From NCBI RefSeq assembly GCF_910592395.1, contig NC_088317.1, positions 6,882,001-6,946,000 on the forward strand: a stretch of 64,000 nucleotides of DNA, written 5' to 3'. The notes beneath the pieces were generated by a model, which was given only the letters and a program-made list of their open reading frames with translations, was not told where the DNA came from and made no database searches. This document shows, piece after piece, positions 31,940 through 44,700 of the stretch. Within the stretch, counting starts at the first letter, position 1, and the number at the start of each line of letters is the position of its first letter. Source of the stretch: Lineus longissimus. Taxonomy: Eukaryota > Nemertea > Pilidiophora > Heteronemertea > Lineidae. A program made the translations under genes and the position numbers.

Positions 31940-32032
31940 TACAGGGTGTCGAAAAATAATCTATTAAGTAATGTTTTTTGATATAATAACGTTTCATGAC
32001 TTTTTATCATAATTTTTGGGGGACACCCTGTA
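31940..32032. mobile_element. 93-bp Tc1/mariner-type MITE
   Basis: TACAGGGTGTCG at the left and GGACACCCTGTA at the right form TA-bounded inverted ends of the classical CAGGGTGTCC type. Confidence 0.65.
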
Positions 32033-32352
32033 AGTCATTGTACGTCATTACATGTTCTAGCATTATAAATCAGAAATAGGAGTTATTAATTTCTGAATAA
32101 ATGCAAGATTTGTGGAAGGAATATTATTTAATCCAGTGATAAGGTTCAAGGTCACAACTGAGAGATTTTCCAATATGTATGTCATAGGTGTTGATGTTAA
32201 TGACCTGGGCCAATTGGAACACCTCCAAAGTGTGATATGCAGCTCAAAAGGCAGCTCAATGTTTTTCTTGACAATGTGTGCTATCATGTTTTACGACGCT
32301 TTACGACCCTCGTCAAAAATAGGAGTTTTGATTTTCTGAATCATACAAATAA
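32033..32352. other. Non-coding stretch with a short dispersed motif
   Basis: AAATCAGAAATAGGAGTT and GGCAGCTCAATG occur here and again near 34020-34180, in a different order. No gene seen. Confidence 0.35.
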
Positions 32353-32620
32353 GGGTTACTGATGAAACCCAGAATGAATGAAACGGAATGAAATGAAATG
32401 ACATCAAAACTTCCGTTATTTGAATGGAAGTTCGTAGCTTGAAGACAATAGACTAAATGTTCTCCTGCTGGACATCCATAGCTCCAAAAACCCTTAATTG
32501 CTTTGTCGACTGCCAGTAGTTTAGTTCATTTTGAATGGTGCATTTCGCTGGTTATGTTTCATTTGGATTATTTCGTTTCGTTTCGTTTCGATTATTTCAT
32601 TGCGCATTTCATCAGTAACC
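32353..32620. mobile_element. MITE family D, copy 2
   Basis: GGGTTACTGATGAAACCCAG and its inverse TTTCATCAGTAACC bound 268 bp. CGTTTCGTTTCGTTTCGATT inside is the inverse of the GAAACGAAACGAAA motif of copy 1. Confidence 0.75.
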
Positions 32621-34292
32621 GCATAACCAGCGTAAGAAAGAGTCGATGTTGTGTATCAGTCATGTTTTGAGAACAGTGTTAGCCTTCCTAGTTTTCCTAA
32701 GACTAACGAGCCGATGTTACAGGAACTCATGTCCCCCGGAAAATGTGCCCTATCGATAGCGTTGCCGGCGTCTTTTGCTACGTCCTGACGGTCGGTGTTA
32801 AAAAAGCGGATAATTTTTCCAGGGGACAAAAATTCCTTTTACACCGTGACCGTGTAAACGAACATGTATTAATGGAAAATCGGTGTTATTGGTGTGTAAA
32901 TGTTATGTGTACTAAATGATTATAAACACAAAATCTGGGCGGTAAACGAAGAACGACGTCTATATGACATCAGCCTATATAATACATGATGTATACAGGT
33001 GTGTACTAAGTAAAGAGGAGTCCCGAGGAGAACGATTCCTATCCTACATGTAGGCTAGAGAGACAAACGGCCTTTGACCACAATCTCGCAACAGGGTTTT
33101 CTTACTCGGATTTTCGAAGGGCTAAGGGCGATAGTAGTCGTGGGTTTGGGTTACACATAAGGTAATATGGTGCAATCATTTTACAATAATTTTAGTAAAG
33201 TTGAATTTTGAGAATTTCTATTTATGCAAATACGTAATAAACCTGGAGTGTCTATTAAAAATAGACACTCTACATTTCAGTTTTTATTGTTATGGCAGGT
33301 CTATAGTCACCTCGATACCATGTTTATTCTAATTACCACCGACCCACATGTTAACAGAAATGTCCCTTTTTTAACGAACGGCGTGTAGGCCTCAGTGAAA
33401 CTACATGTACATGTAGGCCTCTTTTTTGACTTCATTTTGCCAATCTAAGGAACTCCAAAACACAAAAAAATTGGACCACATATTATACGGAGGTCATGCA
33501 GACCAAATGTGACAATATCATCCGAGCGATACTTATAACATTTTGTGGATTTCGGATGAGTTAAGGTGTTTTTTAGATCGGCAAAATGAAGTCACTAAAG
33601 TTTCACCTTGACCCTTTTCACCGGTGTGCACGCCAAAGAGTTTACCATACGAGCTACAATTGAGCATGCAAGCAAAGTGATATTTAGAGAATCGTTCAAG
33701 TAGGCAAAATAATACCATAAATTTATAAACCAGTCTATACATAAGTCTTGGTTCCACTACAGGGTTTAGATCCGTTTCTATCGCATCCGCATCAGGTCCG
33801 AACTTAGCTTAGTCCGGACTAACGAATGTGGTGCAGTTCGACTACAGGATTGGTAAGTTAACAGATACGGCTACAGGCGGCGCCACTCTATGCGCGTTAG
33901 GCCAAACTCCTTGGTCTTTGGGTATCATAAATTCACATGTATAAACAAGTTTATTAATTTATGGTTGCATGATTGAAGGTGCTATGTGTATATGGCCAGT
34001 ATTGACACCCAGTATATACTGCAGCTCTTTATGTAAGGCAGCTCAATGATTTTTTTCTCTATACTATATATCATATTCATGTGTTTATAATTGTTGTGTG
34101 CTATTTTGGGTGCTGTTAAAATGTTTTATGAAATGAAGTTTATAAACAATGGAATTGTATAAATCAGAAATAGGAGTTTTTCAGTTCTGAAGACAGAGAA
34201 AACGCAAGTTAGAAGTTGTTCTGGAGATGTCAAATGGGAGTTAAGTGTCATGTCTGAGATCAAGCCGGAAGTATAGGCTATTGAATTTAGAC
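32621..34292. other. Non-coding stretch
   Basis: Contains a perfect small hairpin (33246-33270, GAGTGTCTAT stem) and a TACATG microsatellite. No supported exon. Confidence 0.4.
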
Positions 34293-34429
34293 AGGGAGGT
34301 TGAGATCAGTGAATTATCACGGGTTCTTATACGTTGGATGGAAATGTACACGAAATGCATCCCCTATCTGCAGAGTTTTGTCCGTATACGTATAAGGATT
34401 CGTGATAAGTTGCTGTTCTCAACCTTACT
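34293..34429 (+). mobile_element. MITE family A, copy 3
   Basis: Starts GGGAGGTTGAGATCAGTGAA and ends CTGTTCTCAACCTTA. The interior GTATACGTATAAGGATTCGT parallels copy 1 throughout. Confidence 0.75.
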
Positions 34430-35107
34430 AAACCGGTGTGTCCCATTACAAAAGGTAAAAGAACTGCATTCAATAGGCCTAATACGCTGAGCTATTTAGG
34501 GGCCTCGGTTTAGTACGTGATATAAATATTGCTTTTGTATACTGTTGTGATACGTGTACATTGTATTAAAAACCATGTTACATGTACATTATGATATTTG
34601 TGAATGTTACTGTTGTCAGTATTAAGTGTGTCTTTTTCGAATGCGTGTGTATTTCGGACACATCCTTGTGAGCCATTTTGAGAGAAGAAATTATAATTTA
34701 GGATCAAATGCACTTCGATTATCAGAAGTGTGAAAGACACATTGGAAAATATATTAAATATATTGTCTATTCTTTTAATTGAACACTAATATTTTTGAGT
34801 TATAACCGTCAAATTGTTTCAACGAATTCTGTTTTGCGATTGATGTATAGGGTCTATATAAGGTACAATAATTGTCACGGTACAATAGTATCGCCCCTTC
34901 AGTTTAGAAATCAGCTGTCAGTTACACTTAAACAAATGCTATAATTGTACGGGGGTTAAGATGGTGGACAAGTTTATTATTATATAACAGTAATTTGTGT
35001 CGTGTATGGATGTAGTTGTTTTCATCTCCATATAATACTGGATGTTGTCTGTGTGCAGGGCCACTTGATTTGAGAGGTGTTTTATGTAATGTCACAAGCA
35101 CAAGGTA
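34430..35107. other. Non-coding, nothing recognised
   Basis: AT-rich, no supported feature. Confidence 0.4.
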
Positions 35108-35385
35108 TTAAAGGGTGACAATAGGCATGAGCTAAGTTACACAAAGTCGCCGTTAGGCGTCTCTACTATCTCATCATTCATCGGCCGTATTCGCTATGAC
35201 GTGTAGGTCGTGCGTAAAGTCGAGCGCACGCAGCAGGACGGAGGTCGATCGTGATTTGGACTGTACGAACAGGAATCACTTGTCCCAAGCTCCAACCTTC
35301 CGCCTCAAAACTGTCCATTTTTGTCACCAAAAGAGAGTCCCTAACATATTGGAGCCCAGAACTCCTGCCTATAGTCCCCTTTTAA
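35108..35385. mobile_element. MITE family B, 278-bp copy
   Basis: TTAAAGGGTGACAATAGGCA at the left and TGCCTATAGTCCCCTTTTAA at the right are inverted ends bordered by TTAA. It shares GTTACACAAAGTCGCC (inverted) with 575-632, 19422-19460 and 27411-27625. Confidence 0.75.
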
Positions 35386-36619
35386 GCTACATTTCAGAAC
35401 AAAGGTGACCCAGTCATGCAGTGGTCAATGCGAACACGGACGTACATATATGCACACTTTATGTTACTAAACTAAAATTGATGAAGTGGTCGACACCAAT
35501 CGTCACTACATTGTACTTATTTTGCTTGTCGACAGAAATTCGGCGAAATTAATTCTTTATTCAGCATTCGACACTTACTATAGTATGGTGATCTCGGAGC
35601 TGCGGACGGGGAGGGGCAGGGTTTGCATTGACGCCTGCGACATGGCAACCTACGAAATGTGAACGGGAACTGTGATAGCAATAGTGTGATAGCGATATGA
35701 AGCGCACAGCTGTGTGCTGAAAATATGTATGTAATGATGTGACCCAAGGCAAATTTCATTAAAGGACGAGTGTCTCGTGGTACCTCAGAGTAACGTTGCA
35801 GCCTGGTTTATACTCTGAGGTGGTACAATGCCTGGCCCGCGGCACTAACGAACTTTATATATTGACGGTGGTCCTCAGTGTATCAAAGGATTCTATTTTG
35901 CGCTTTGAATCTCTATTGATGGCAATGACCTCTATAGAACCATGTATACATGTACATGTACTATAATCTGTCAGAATACAATAGAGCCGGACAGGTTTCC
36001 CAGGGGGGCATTTTTGATCGCTACATGGTTGTTACTATATTGCGAGGCACATCTTCTTTAAATGGTTAACTTATTGATTTCAAAATACTTTTCACTTTTC
36101 TCCATTTTCCTGCCAAAATATGATATAAGAATACATCTAGAATGCACGCTGTGGACCCCAAAGGTTCGGAGAAAGAAATCTCGCGGTCGGGAAAGGATCG
36201 TTTTAATTAAGTAGTTTCATGACATCTTGCCTGATTGTGCTGACGCAGTTCGAAAGCCACACTGAATTATTAAGATATAAAATTTCATTGACCAATGATT
36301 CTGTGAAATTTGCCTTGGCAGGTGGCATTTTTGTTGCAAGTGATATCTGTATGAAATAAAAGAACGAGTATTGTTCGTGAATAAGATTTGTTCTGCTTCC
36401 CTTCTTAAGACATGTTCTTTCCCGGATGATAGTCCAGCACTAAGCCCTGTCCAGGTCAGATACTGAGACGTTTCCCCATGTTAACCCCACAGCCTCGTTC
36501 TTATTTCATGATTTAAGGACTGGTGTCAAACTCGCATGTAAGGTTAGTCTCATTAATGGACAAGTTTTACCCCATAGTTTTCATTCCCACTCAAAATGTA
36601 TGGAGACTTACGACATCAT
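35386..36619. other. Non-coding stretch
   Basis: A GGTACCTCAGAGTA / TACTCTGAGGTGGTAC hairpin lies near 35780-35825. No supported exon. Confidence 0.4.
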
Positions 36620-38288
36620 TTCAAACCGGAGACAGCCTCCAAGGGGTTTCATTCTCATCTATCGGCTGTGACTCATCTGTCGACTGTGACTCCCTAGGAT
36701 TTAAATTGAAGACAAGACAGCGACAGTTTCTCCCCAAGGTATTTCGGCTCAATTGGAGACAAGTGTGTTGTCCGGGTCTGCAGTCCAAGCTGAAGACAGA
36801 TGTCTCTTTCAGCTAGCTCATGCATGCGACGGTAGACCTCGAGGAGGGTCTAACTTCTGTCTTGTCTTCGCATAGGCGTCATACTTAACAGATGATAATC
36901 AAAATGAAGTCGTAAGGGAGACATGGTTCTCCTGTAGGACTGGAGGGGAATTTGAAACCAAGTGTCTCATACAGGTCTGCAGGGTCATTTGGGGACGAAT
37001 GTCTCCTCCAGGTCTACTGTCTAATCTCAGGAAAAGTTTCTCCTCATGTTATTAGGATCATTTGAGGGGGAAGGGCAACTGTCTCCTCCAGGTCAGCAGT
37101 CCAATTTGAAGACATCAGTCTTCTCGATGTCGTCAGGCTCATGTGTCTCTAAGTGTCTCCTGCAGTTTCATTTAAGGACCAATGTTTCATCCAGGTCTGC
37201 CGACTCGTGTGGGGACAGGCATTTACACCAGGTCAAGGTCTGCAGTCCCATTTGTGGACAAGTGTCTATCCAGGTCAACAGTCCTATTTGAAGACTAGTG
37301 TCTACCCAGGTTTGCGGTCCTATTTAAGGACAAGTGTCTCCTCCAGGTCTGCAAGCTCATTAGAGGACAAATGTCTCATCCAGGTCTATAGACTCGGTTG
37401 AGGACATATGTCTCCTCCAGGTCTTCAGATGTATTTGGGAACCGGATCTGCAGTCCCATATTAAAACAAGAGTCTCCTTCAGGTACGCAAGCTCATTTGG
37501 GGACAAGTGCTTTTCGACACCTGCATGGGCTAATTTGGGAACAAGTGTCCGCTCTCCAGGTCTACAGTCCTATTTGATGACAAGTGTCTCCAGGCCTGCT
37601 GACTCATGTGGGGACAGGCATTTCTTACTCCAGGTCAAACAAGTGTCGCCTTCTGGTCTACACGCTGGAAACAAATTGCCTCCAGGTCTGCCTGCTTACT
37701 TTGGGACAAGTGTCTCCTCCAGATCTGTAGACTCAATAGCGGACAAGTGTCTCCTCCAGATCTGTAGTCTCATTTGCGGACAAGTGTCTCCTCCAGATCT
37801 GTAGTCTCATTTGCGGACAAGTGTCTCCTCCAGATCTGCAGTCTCATTACCGGACAAGTGTCTCCTCCAGATCTGTAGTCTTATTCGCAGACAAGTGTCT
37901 CCTCCAGATCTGCAGACTCAATTGCGGAAAGGTGTCTCCTCCAGATCTGTAGTCTCATTTGCGGACAAGTGTCTCCTCCAGATCTGTAGTCTCATTTGCG
38001 GACAAGTGTCTCCTCCAAATCTGCAGTTTCTTTTGCGGACTAGTGTCTCCTCCAGATCTGTAGTCTCATTTGAGGAAAAGTGTCTCCTCCAGATTTGTAG
38101 TCTCATTTTGTTGACTAGTGTCTCCTTCAGATCTGTGGGTTCATTTTGTTGACAAGTGTCTTCTATAGATCTGTGGGTTCATTTTGTTGACAAGTGTCTT
38201 CTATAGATCTGTGGATTCATTTTGTTGATTAGTGTCTCCTCCAGATCTGCAGGCATATTTTGTTGACAAGTGTCTCCTCCAGATTTCG
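36620..38288. repeat. 37-bp minisatellite array, ~1.6 kb
   Basis: The unit GGACAAGTGTCTCCTCCAGA + TCTGTAGTCTCATTTGC (37 bp) is nearly perfect at 37700-38090. It diverges gradually leftward, with GGTCTGCAGTCC variants, to barely recognisable by 36620. At the right end (38100-38270) it changes to a CATTTTGTTGAC variant. Because 37 is not a multiple of three, the same words appear in all frames and create spurious open frames. Confidence 0.9.
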
Positions 38289-39596
38289 GGGGAATAATCA
38301 AAGACAAAACAACCAGTTTATAATGAGTAGGTTCTTGGATGATTTACTATCTACAACAAACACTGCGGAAAAACGAACATGCCAATGTCCCCTAAATTGC
38401 GGAGTTTAGCATGTATGTTTTTGGACAGTGACAAATGCAGGTTTACACAGCAATTCTTCCAAAACTGAGCACCAGCATTTAAGAAGCTTAGATCCTGATG
38501 GTCTCTAGATAGGGCTTATCAGGGATTGTTATTGCCACACATTACAGGTTGGCTTTGACCGCATTCTCTTTTCTGATTGGTAAACAGGTTTGATTTGATG
38601 GTATGTTATCATCGGAAACCATACTACCTCTTTAGGTCATTCAGGGCCTAATCTTTTTCATCCAGAATTAAGATTCTGTGTCACATTCATGCCGAACCAT
38701 AATTTTTCTGGCAATACTGAAAATCAGATTAGCCATCTGTAAACAAGATGATCAGGAACCACCCCCTCAAAAAGCTAAAGGCAAGGAAATGAGAAAATTA
38801 CAATTATCTGGATTTCGGTAAAAGGATTGCAAATACAAGCTGTCCAGATCACCAAAGTTCGATGAGAAAAAATATTTTATAGCCAATGGTCCTGTGTACA
38901 CTGTCACAGACAATAGTCTGATAGAACATACTTCAAAAGCAGGAAAAACACCTTACCGCCCCAACCCCTCCCCAGTGCAAATAAGCTTGACAAAGGGGTT
39001 TACATGTAAGGCAAGTCAACTTGTCAGCAACAGTGTGTATGTGGGACTGACTAATCATGCATTTCCCGAAGATTTCACCTCAAAAGTCCAACACAACTTC
39101 CAAAACCACAGCGGGGAATCTCAGGCCGTGTGCTGAGGGATTGAAAATAAGCCACAGTCGTGACATATGAATTGCTCCTTTTTAGCTACAAATGACGTGA
39201 TGTCAAGAACAACATTGCAAAATTTCCCTCCACGGACGTAGAAGACGTTCGACTCGTAGCGCCCCCTTGCGATTAAACAGGCCACTATGCCACTGAACGA
39301 GACAAGGTATTAAGGACAGTGATAACGCCAAGTAAGTGGTGAGGTTATAAATTTGGAAGTCAAAGCACATGACATGACAGCCTATGGTTTTTTCTTCTCC
39401 ATTTTTATTCCACCAGAAGAAGCCTGGAGAAAGATGAAACAACGTTGGGTACGCCCAGGTAGATTTGGATGCACGACAGCACCACATTCATAACCTAACA
39501 ATCACGGGTAATACCCTTATTTTCATACAATTTCTGCATTGTGCGACAGAGACTTGACGCCAAATTGGTCCAAGTCTTATTCTGGGTGTGGTGACA
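38289..39596. other. Non-coding, nothing recognised
   Basis: No supported feature. Confidence 0.4.
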
Positions 39597-39777
39597 TACA
39601 GTTAACCTCCGATAGAGAACACCTATCTCTTAAGGATAACCTCTCTACTATGGACACTGGATTTGGTGCCTAGTTGGTCAATTCCATTCAATTAGACCTC
39701 TGTAATCAGAACACCTCTCCATTAAGCACATCTTGTGTCAGTCCTAAGGGTGTCCTTAAACGAGAGGTTCTGTTGTA
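39597..39777. mobile_element. Pogo/Tigger-like MITE, copy 2 (most diverged)
   Basis: TACAGTTAACCTCCGATAGA at the left, GAGAGGTTCTGTTGTA at the right, and CAATTCCATTCAATTAGACC inside. Aligns with the other copies with many differences. Confidence 0.65.
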
Positions 39778-42333
39778 CTTTCTGAGCCATTTTCAGTCTG
39801 ATTGGGAGCACTATTACACCTGATAGTTCATGAATAACATATTAACCGTGGCTTAATAGCATAACAGTTATGAAATTCTGTAAGAACATACATGTATGCT
39901 CAAGACCAGAACTTAGAATAGTTTGATACTTATTAATATTGATACAAATCTCGTATTAATTGAGATTCAGGTATATACATCATGTTTATATAAAAGACCT
40001 CAAAAAAGTTCAAACTTTTCGAGCTGTACACCTTTCCTATAATAGTTCTCCATTCTGTCACTAGGAAATTGCAGTGGTACATGTATAAACCATTCCTGAA
40101 ATTTTCACAGTGCTTGTATTTTAAGCTGATCTCGCAAGCTAAGCACAATAGACAATGCAAATACCAGGGCTGTTGTACATCAGTTAGTGACAATCTGACA
40201 GGCAGCAGGCAAAAATTCAGCCTCACTAAAGAAATCACTGCCACTGTTTTACTCTCATGATATAAAATGCTTCTCATTTCATAAATAAGACCGAGGATGT
40301 GGCCCCTTCGAGAGGAAATGGCGGTGAATTCTCAAGACACTTGAGAGATTTTCACAACCACATATTCAGACAAAATGTAATTGAAAACTACACATTCAAG
40401 ATGCGGCCATCTGTGGCTCAATGATGCGACTTTTTAACCACCACAGGGCTGCACACTAGCGAATAATTTGAAGCACTGGAAAATATCACGAATGTTGATC
40501 ATGACGGGTATATTGGAATCATGTTCATGCTAATAATTATTACAGTATTTTATATTTCATAGTGTTAATGTTAGCATTAAGGTCAACGTGATGATCACGT
40601 TCTCTCCGAAGTGCTTATCACACACCACTACCACCACCTAGTGACAGGTTGGGAAACTAATCAGTACACTTCAGACAGGGACACCAACAGAAAATGACGA
40701 AACATTGATATTTTTTTACAAATGTGCAGTTTAACCTCAAGCCGCAATTTTTTTGGAAATAATGCACATAATACTGGTCGAAGCATTTGAGGGAATACTA
40801 CTATGAAATTTGAAATTATAAAAGACTTTCAAGTTTTCTTTTTATCAAAAGTGGAGTGTCCCAAAATAATGCTGTGCTAGCACTTATAGAGTTTACAAAT
40901 ATCCTGTATTGAAGTACTTCTTGGCTCACCAGAAGATGCACAAAAACAGCTACCTGTTTGTGCACACTTCCTCTGTACAGGAACTATTTTAAGGACATTC
41001 GAGCCAACCCAGCTTTATCTCGTGAGCTTTCCTTTTAACTAAATACCCACAAACTCAACACATATTTCAAGAGGAGTTGCAAGAAATACTGACTGCTGTC
41101 ACTAGTGACACAGTTCCCCTGGAGATGGCAACACAGCAATACATTCAAAAAGGTATAAAAACATTCGGCAGAATACTTAATAATTTTCTGACAAGTCCAG
41201 ACCCGAGCGCTATACACAGGCAATGGAAAAATACCAGAAGCAATCTACCAACTAGTGATCACTCGATCCCAATCGATTAATACACGTGCGACCCACTGGC
41301 AATTCTTCATATGTTTTGTCTGAGATGATTGTGTACATGAATTGATTGGGTGCTGAATGATCCCCAATTGATTGATGTATTCTGCTATCTTCAGGCCTTA
41401 TGCACTACACAGGAAGTCTGAGACCACATTTAGTGATGGTGTCAGTTAGTCTCGCAACTCCTCCTCAAGCCTGAGAACGCTAACCCACAACACGATCAAG
41501 TTGACACATGACAGTACCGTAACTATTTATTACCTACTCTGGCTAAAGTATGCGCCTGGGATAAGATAGACCTCGAGAGCTACATGTACACAAAACCTAA
41601 GGGGTTAATATCTGATCAAACGAAGTTCTCATGAGAAACCTTGATCAATCAACAATCAAAACACCCTCGTCATCAGATGCAAAACATTATATGGTGATAT
41701 TGCCACATTTCCCACAAAGATTTCACTTCAAAAGCTTGGTTGCTACCACAACTCCCTAAACCTTTGGGGGTGATCTCGATTAGATTGTTCTAGGAATGGC
41801 TCAGGGTGCAAAATAATTTGTTGCTAGCTGTAACGTATAAATTGCCCCATTTTGAACTCAAATGATAGTAATACCCCAAGAATGATGCCGCAATTCCTTA
41901 CTTCCCGGAGGGAGTTGCACATACACTATTTTTTCCTGTAACGTCACGCAAATGTGGAAAGTTTTTGCACACAATAAACCACTTCTTTCATGTTTACAAG
42001 GTTTTTTTTCAATAAAAGAATTTATCATGGCAATACCATTGACTTATTGAGGGAAATACCCAGACAAAATCAAGATGTATGCCATATGACATTCGCTTGA
42101 GAGATGATTCAGATACTTCTTCACACATCCTATCAAGTTTCCACTTTCCTGATGTATTCTTTTTTCACATGTAATGTGACAAGTGCTATCTTTTGCCAGA
42201 GCAGATCACATTTTGTCACAATTGTTAATAACACCCTAGGGCCGATTCCAGGGAAGTTAGAAAACCAAGTCCCCGCCCCCAAAATACACTAGCGATGCAC
42301 TGTTTAAAGATAGATGCGACTGTCATTTTTCTT
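39778..42333. other. Non-coding, nothing recognised
   Basis: No exon, RNA gene or structured repeat could be supported. Confidence 0.4.
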
Positions 42334-42459
42334 GGACACGTTCTCCTCATAAAAGGTATAGACACATGAATTCTTCTCATAATAGGTATAGACACATGCA
42401 TTCTCCTCATCATAGGTTTAGACACATGAATTCTTCTCCTAAAAGGCATGGACAGATGA
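42334..42459. repeat. 33-bp tandem repeat, about four units
   Basis: Units like TCCTCATAAAAGGTATAGAC + ACATGAATTCT repeat four times with point changes. On the - strand this reads as RRIHVSIPxM repeats, a by-product of the 33-bp period. Confidence 0.8.
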
Positions 42460-42508
42460 ATACATATTCAGGCTGTTAATTTCTCTGTGGCAGACATACA
42501 TGTACATG

Positions 42509-42624
42509 TAGGGTAGAATGGGGTAATTGTAGCCCCGGTTTATTTGTAGCCCCTGCATTGTTTGATGCATGGGGATATCAATCAATATCATAGGCAGCGG
42601 CTACAATTACCCCATTCTACCTTA
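42509..42624. mobile_element. 116-bp palindromic MITE, GGGGTAATTGTAGCCCC family
   Basis: TAGGGTAGAATGGGGTAATT and its inverse AATTACCCCATTCTACCTTA bound the copy. The same termini are at 62579 and 63935. Confidence 0.8.
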
Positions 42625-43487
42625 TTGCAAAACTGTAAGAATAAGTTTTATATCAAGCTTATTTTTGGAAGAGGATATTTTTTGCTCAAGGTCAAAACCA
42701 CCACACCGACAGCGACTTTCTCACTTGTCAAAAATCTGAAATAGGCCAACTAATCATTATGTTGACGAGTTTAAGTGGGTTGGGAGACGCTGGTACAATA
42801 GGGCAATTCATCTGTAAAAGGCCTAGTATGTGTAACAGATGCATCTCAACCAGTTAAAACATGTCAACTAAGTATCTACCGACAAGGGCTGCTTCAAATA
42901 TGATTATGGTGAAATAATACAGTTATATTCACAATGTCTAGTTCAAGTTATAAGCCTAAAAGTGGCCTGCAGAGCCAGAGTTTGGGGCCATAATCACCCT
43001 GTAATTTGGATGAGGTTATTTTTAGCACTATCTTTTGTCTCCTTTTCAACCCCACTTGCAAGAATGATACAATACAAAAGGAGAAATGGCTTTTACAGTA
43101 AGTCCAAGGCATCACCCTAGACTAGAGGCAGGTAGAAATCGAACTCCATGTTTAGTTTTAAAATTTGTACACAAAAATTATATAATCAATCGGGATAGAT
43201 TGACTTTAAACTAAAACTTCCTAGTGTTTCAAATTAACTATGTCCATTGCATTTCAAATTAACTATGTCCATTGCATTTAAAATAAGAATAAGTAAAAAA
43301 ACAAAGAAAATTGTGAAATACAGTTTAAAGAATTTGCACAATTTGACGATATTGAAATCTAAGTGAAGACATGTGAACATTTTATGCTGCAAAAATTTCA
43401 TGATTTACAGTATCAGTAATAATTTCCCACTACCCCACCTCTCTGAAATCACTAAGAGTGAGAGACTCACAAGGAACTACAGTAAAA
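42625..43487. other. Non-coding stretch with a 27-bp duplication
   Basis: TTTCAAATTAACTATGTCCA + TTGCA is present twice in tandem at 43227-43280. No gene. Confidence 0.5.
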
Positions 43488-43659
43488 CCTCTCTATTAAG
43501 GACACCCACGGGACTGACAAGTAATGTCCGTAATAGAGAGGTGTCCTGATTAGAGAGGTCAAATTGAATGGAAACAACAAATTTGGGACCAAAACTAGTG
43601 TCCTTAATAGAGAGGTTGTCCTTTATAGAGAGGTGTCCGCTAAGGGAGGTTCCACTGTA
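43488..43659. mobile_element. Pogo/Tigger-like MITE, copy 3 (best preserved)
   Basis: 172 bp bounded by TACAGTAAAACCTCTCTATT and GGGAGGTTCCACTGTA. The terminal CAGT..ACTG and flanking TA are typical of pogo/Tigger elements. No coding capacity. Confidence 0.8.
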
Positions 43660-44399
43660 CTAGCAGTTGTTTTGTCAAATTGTGCAAACTCTGTAACTGA
43701 TCTTTTTCCCGAAACTTTTCAACCTCCTCGCATTCCTCTACCCAACTATATATCACAGCACAAACAAAAGTATATCAGCATGCAAAATTAATAAAACTGG
43801 TTACTGTAAAATGCCAAATATTCGCTTTTTTCCTATCTCACAGTTATTCAAAAATGAACATTGCAAAAACAATTTTAACAAAAAAAAAACGAATGAAATT
43901 TAGAAATATGCCCAAAATATAAATTGTGATTTTTGTTATTTTTTACAAATGTTCACAAATCACAAATATAAAAAGGTGCAACAATTTGACAGTTTACAGA
44001 ATCAAAGATGGCAAGCTATGAATTGAATGTAATGAACAGAAGATCATTTAAAGGTAAATGTTCGCACCAGCATCAGCATCTTATGGCATACTCTGGTTGG
44101 TTGGCTCCAACAACCCAACTTCATCTTGTTGATACATTTCTGCGATGATCAGGTTGAAGTATCTAATCTGATTGCGGTGTCCCCGCAAATGAGAGATTTT
44201 TTTATTTCTGGGACCTGTGACGAATATCACCATGATGTGCAACAGAAATAATTGCTGTCTACGGGATAAAGTGGTCATTGCAGGGTTTGGTAATTATGGC
44301 AGGTCACAGCAATCGACACATCCATTTTACATGCATAAGGGGAGTTCAGTGGGGCTGAAGGTGCTTGAAAAGGGGTAATTTTCTATTCTAAAATACCTG
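43660..44399. other. Non-coding, nothing recognised
   Basis: AT-rich, no supported feature. Confidence 0.4.
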
Positions 44400-44700
44400 G
44401 ATTTAGAACGAACTGCACTTTACACTGTAAAAATGCACTATGCGCAAACGAAGCTGATCGTTTTGAATTCAGCGGTTATGGTTAGGCAACCATAACCGCT
44501 TGGGTACGTGCAAAATGTGGAAGCTGTCAAAAAGCATTTAAAACCACATTTTATTTTGTTTAATTTGAGATATTTTAGAATAGAAATTGATACATGTACA
44601 TCACTGTTGGTATTGATTTTCCAACCAAAACTGCAAGGGTGGAGCTAAAGTGTTGGCCACTCTGCCCAGGTTTTGGTCTACATTTTAGCTCCAATTGCAG
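44400..44700 (-). mobile_element. Dispersed repeat family C, copy 2 (uninterrupted)
   Basis: The inverse of the 14150-15727 copy, without the 1281-bp insertion. At the junction it reads AGCGGTTATGGTTAGGCAAC, the intact empty-site equivalent. It continues into GCGCAAACG / TACACTGTAA sequence matching 15690-15715. Confidence 0.75.

Noticed and set aside
37535-38152. Open frames with repeating SSRSVVSFADKCLLQICSL-like words
   Set aside because: The 37-bp minisatellite read through. The period is not a multiple of three, so words recur in different frames.
36620-38288. CRISPR array
   Set aside because: Repeats are adjacent with no unique spacers, diverge gradually, and the genome is eukaryotic.
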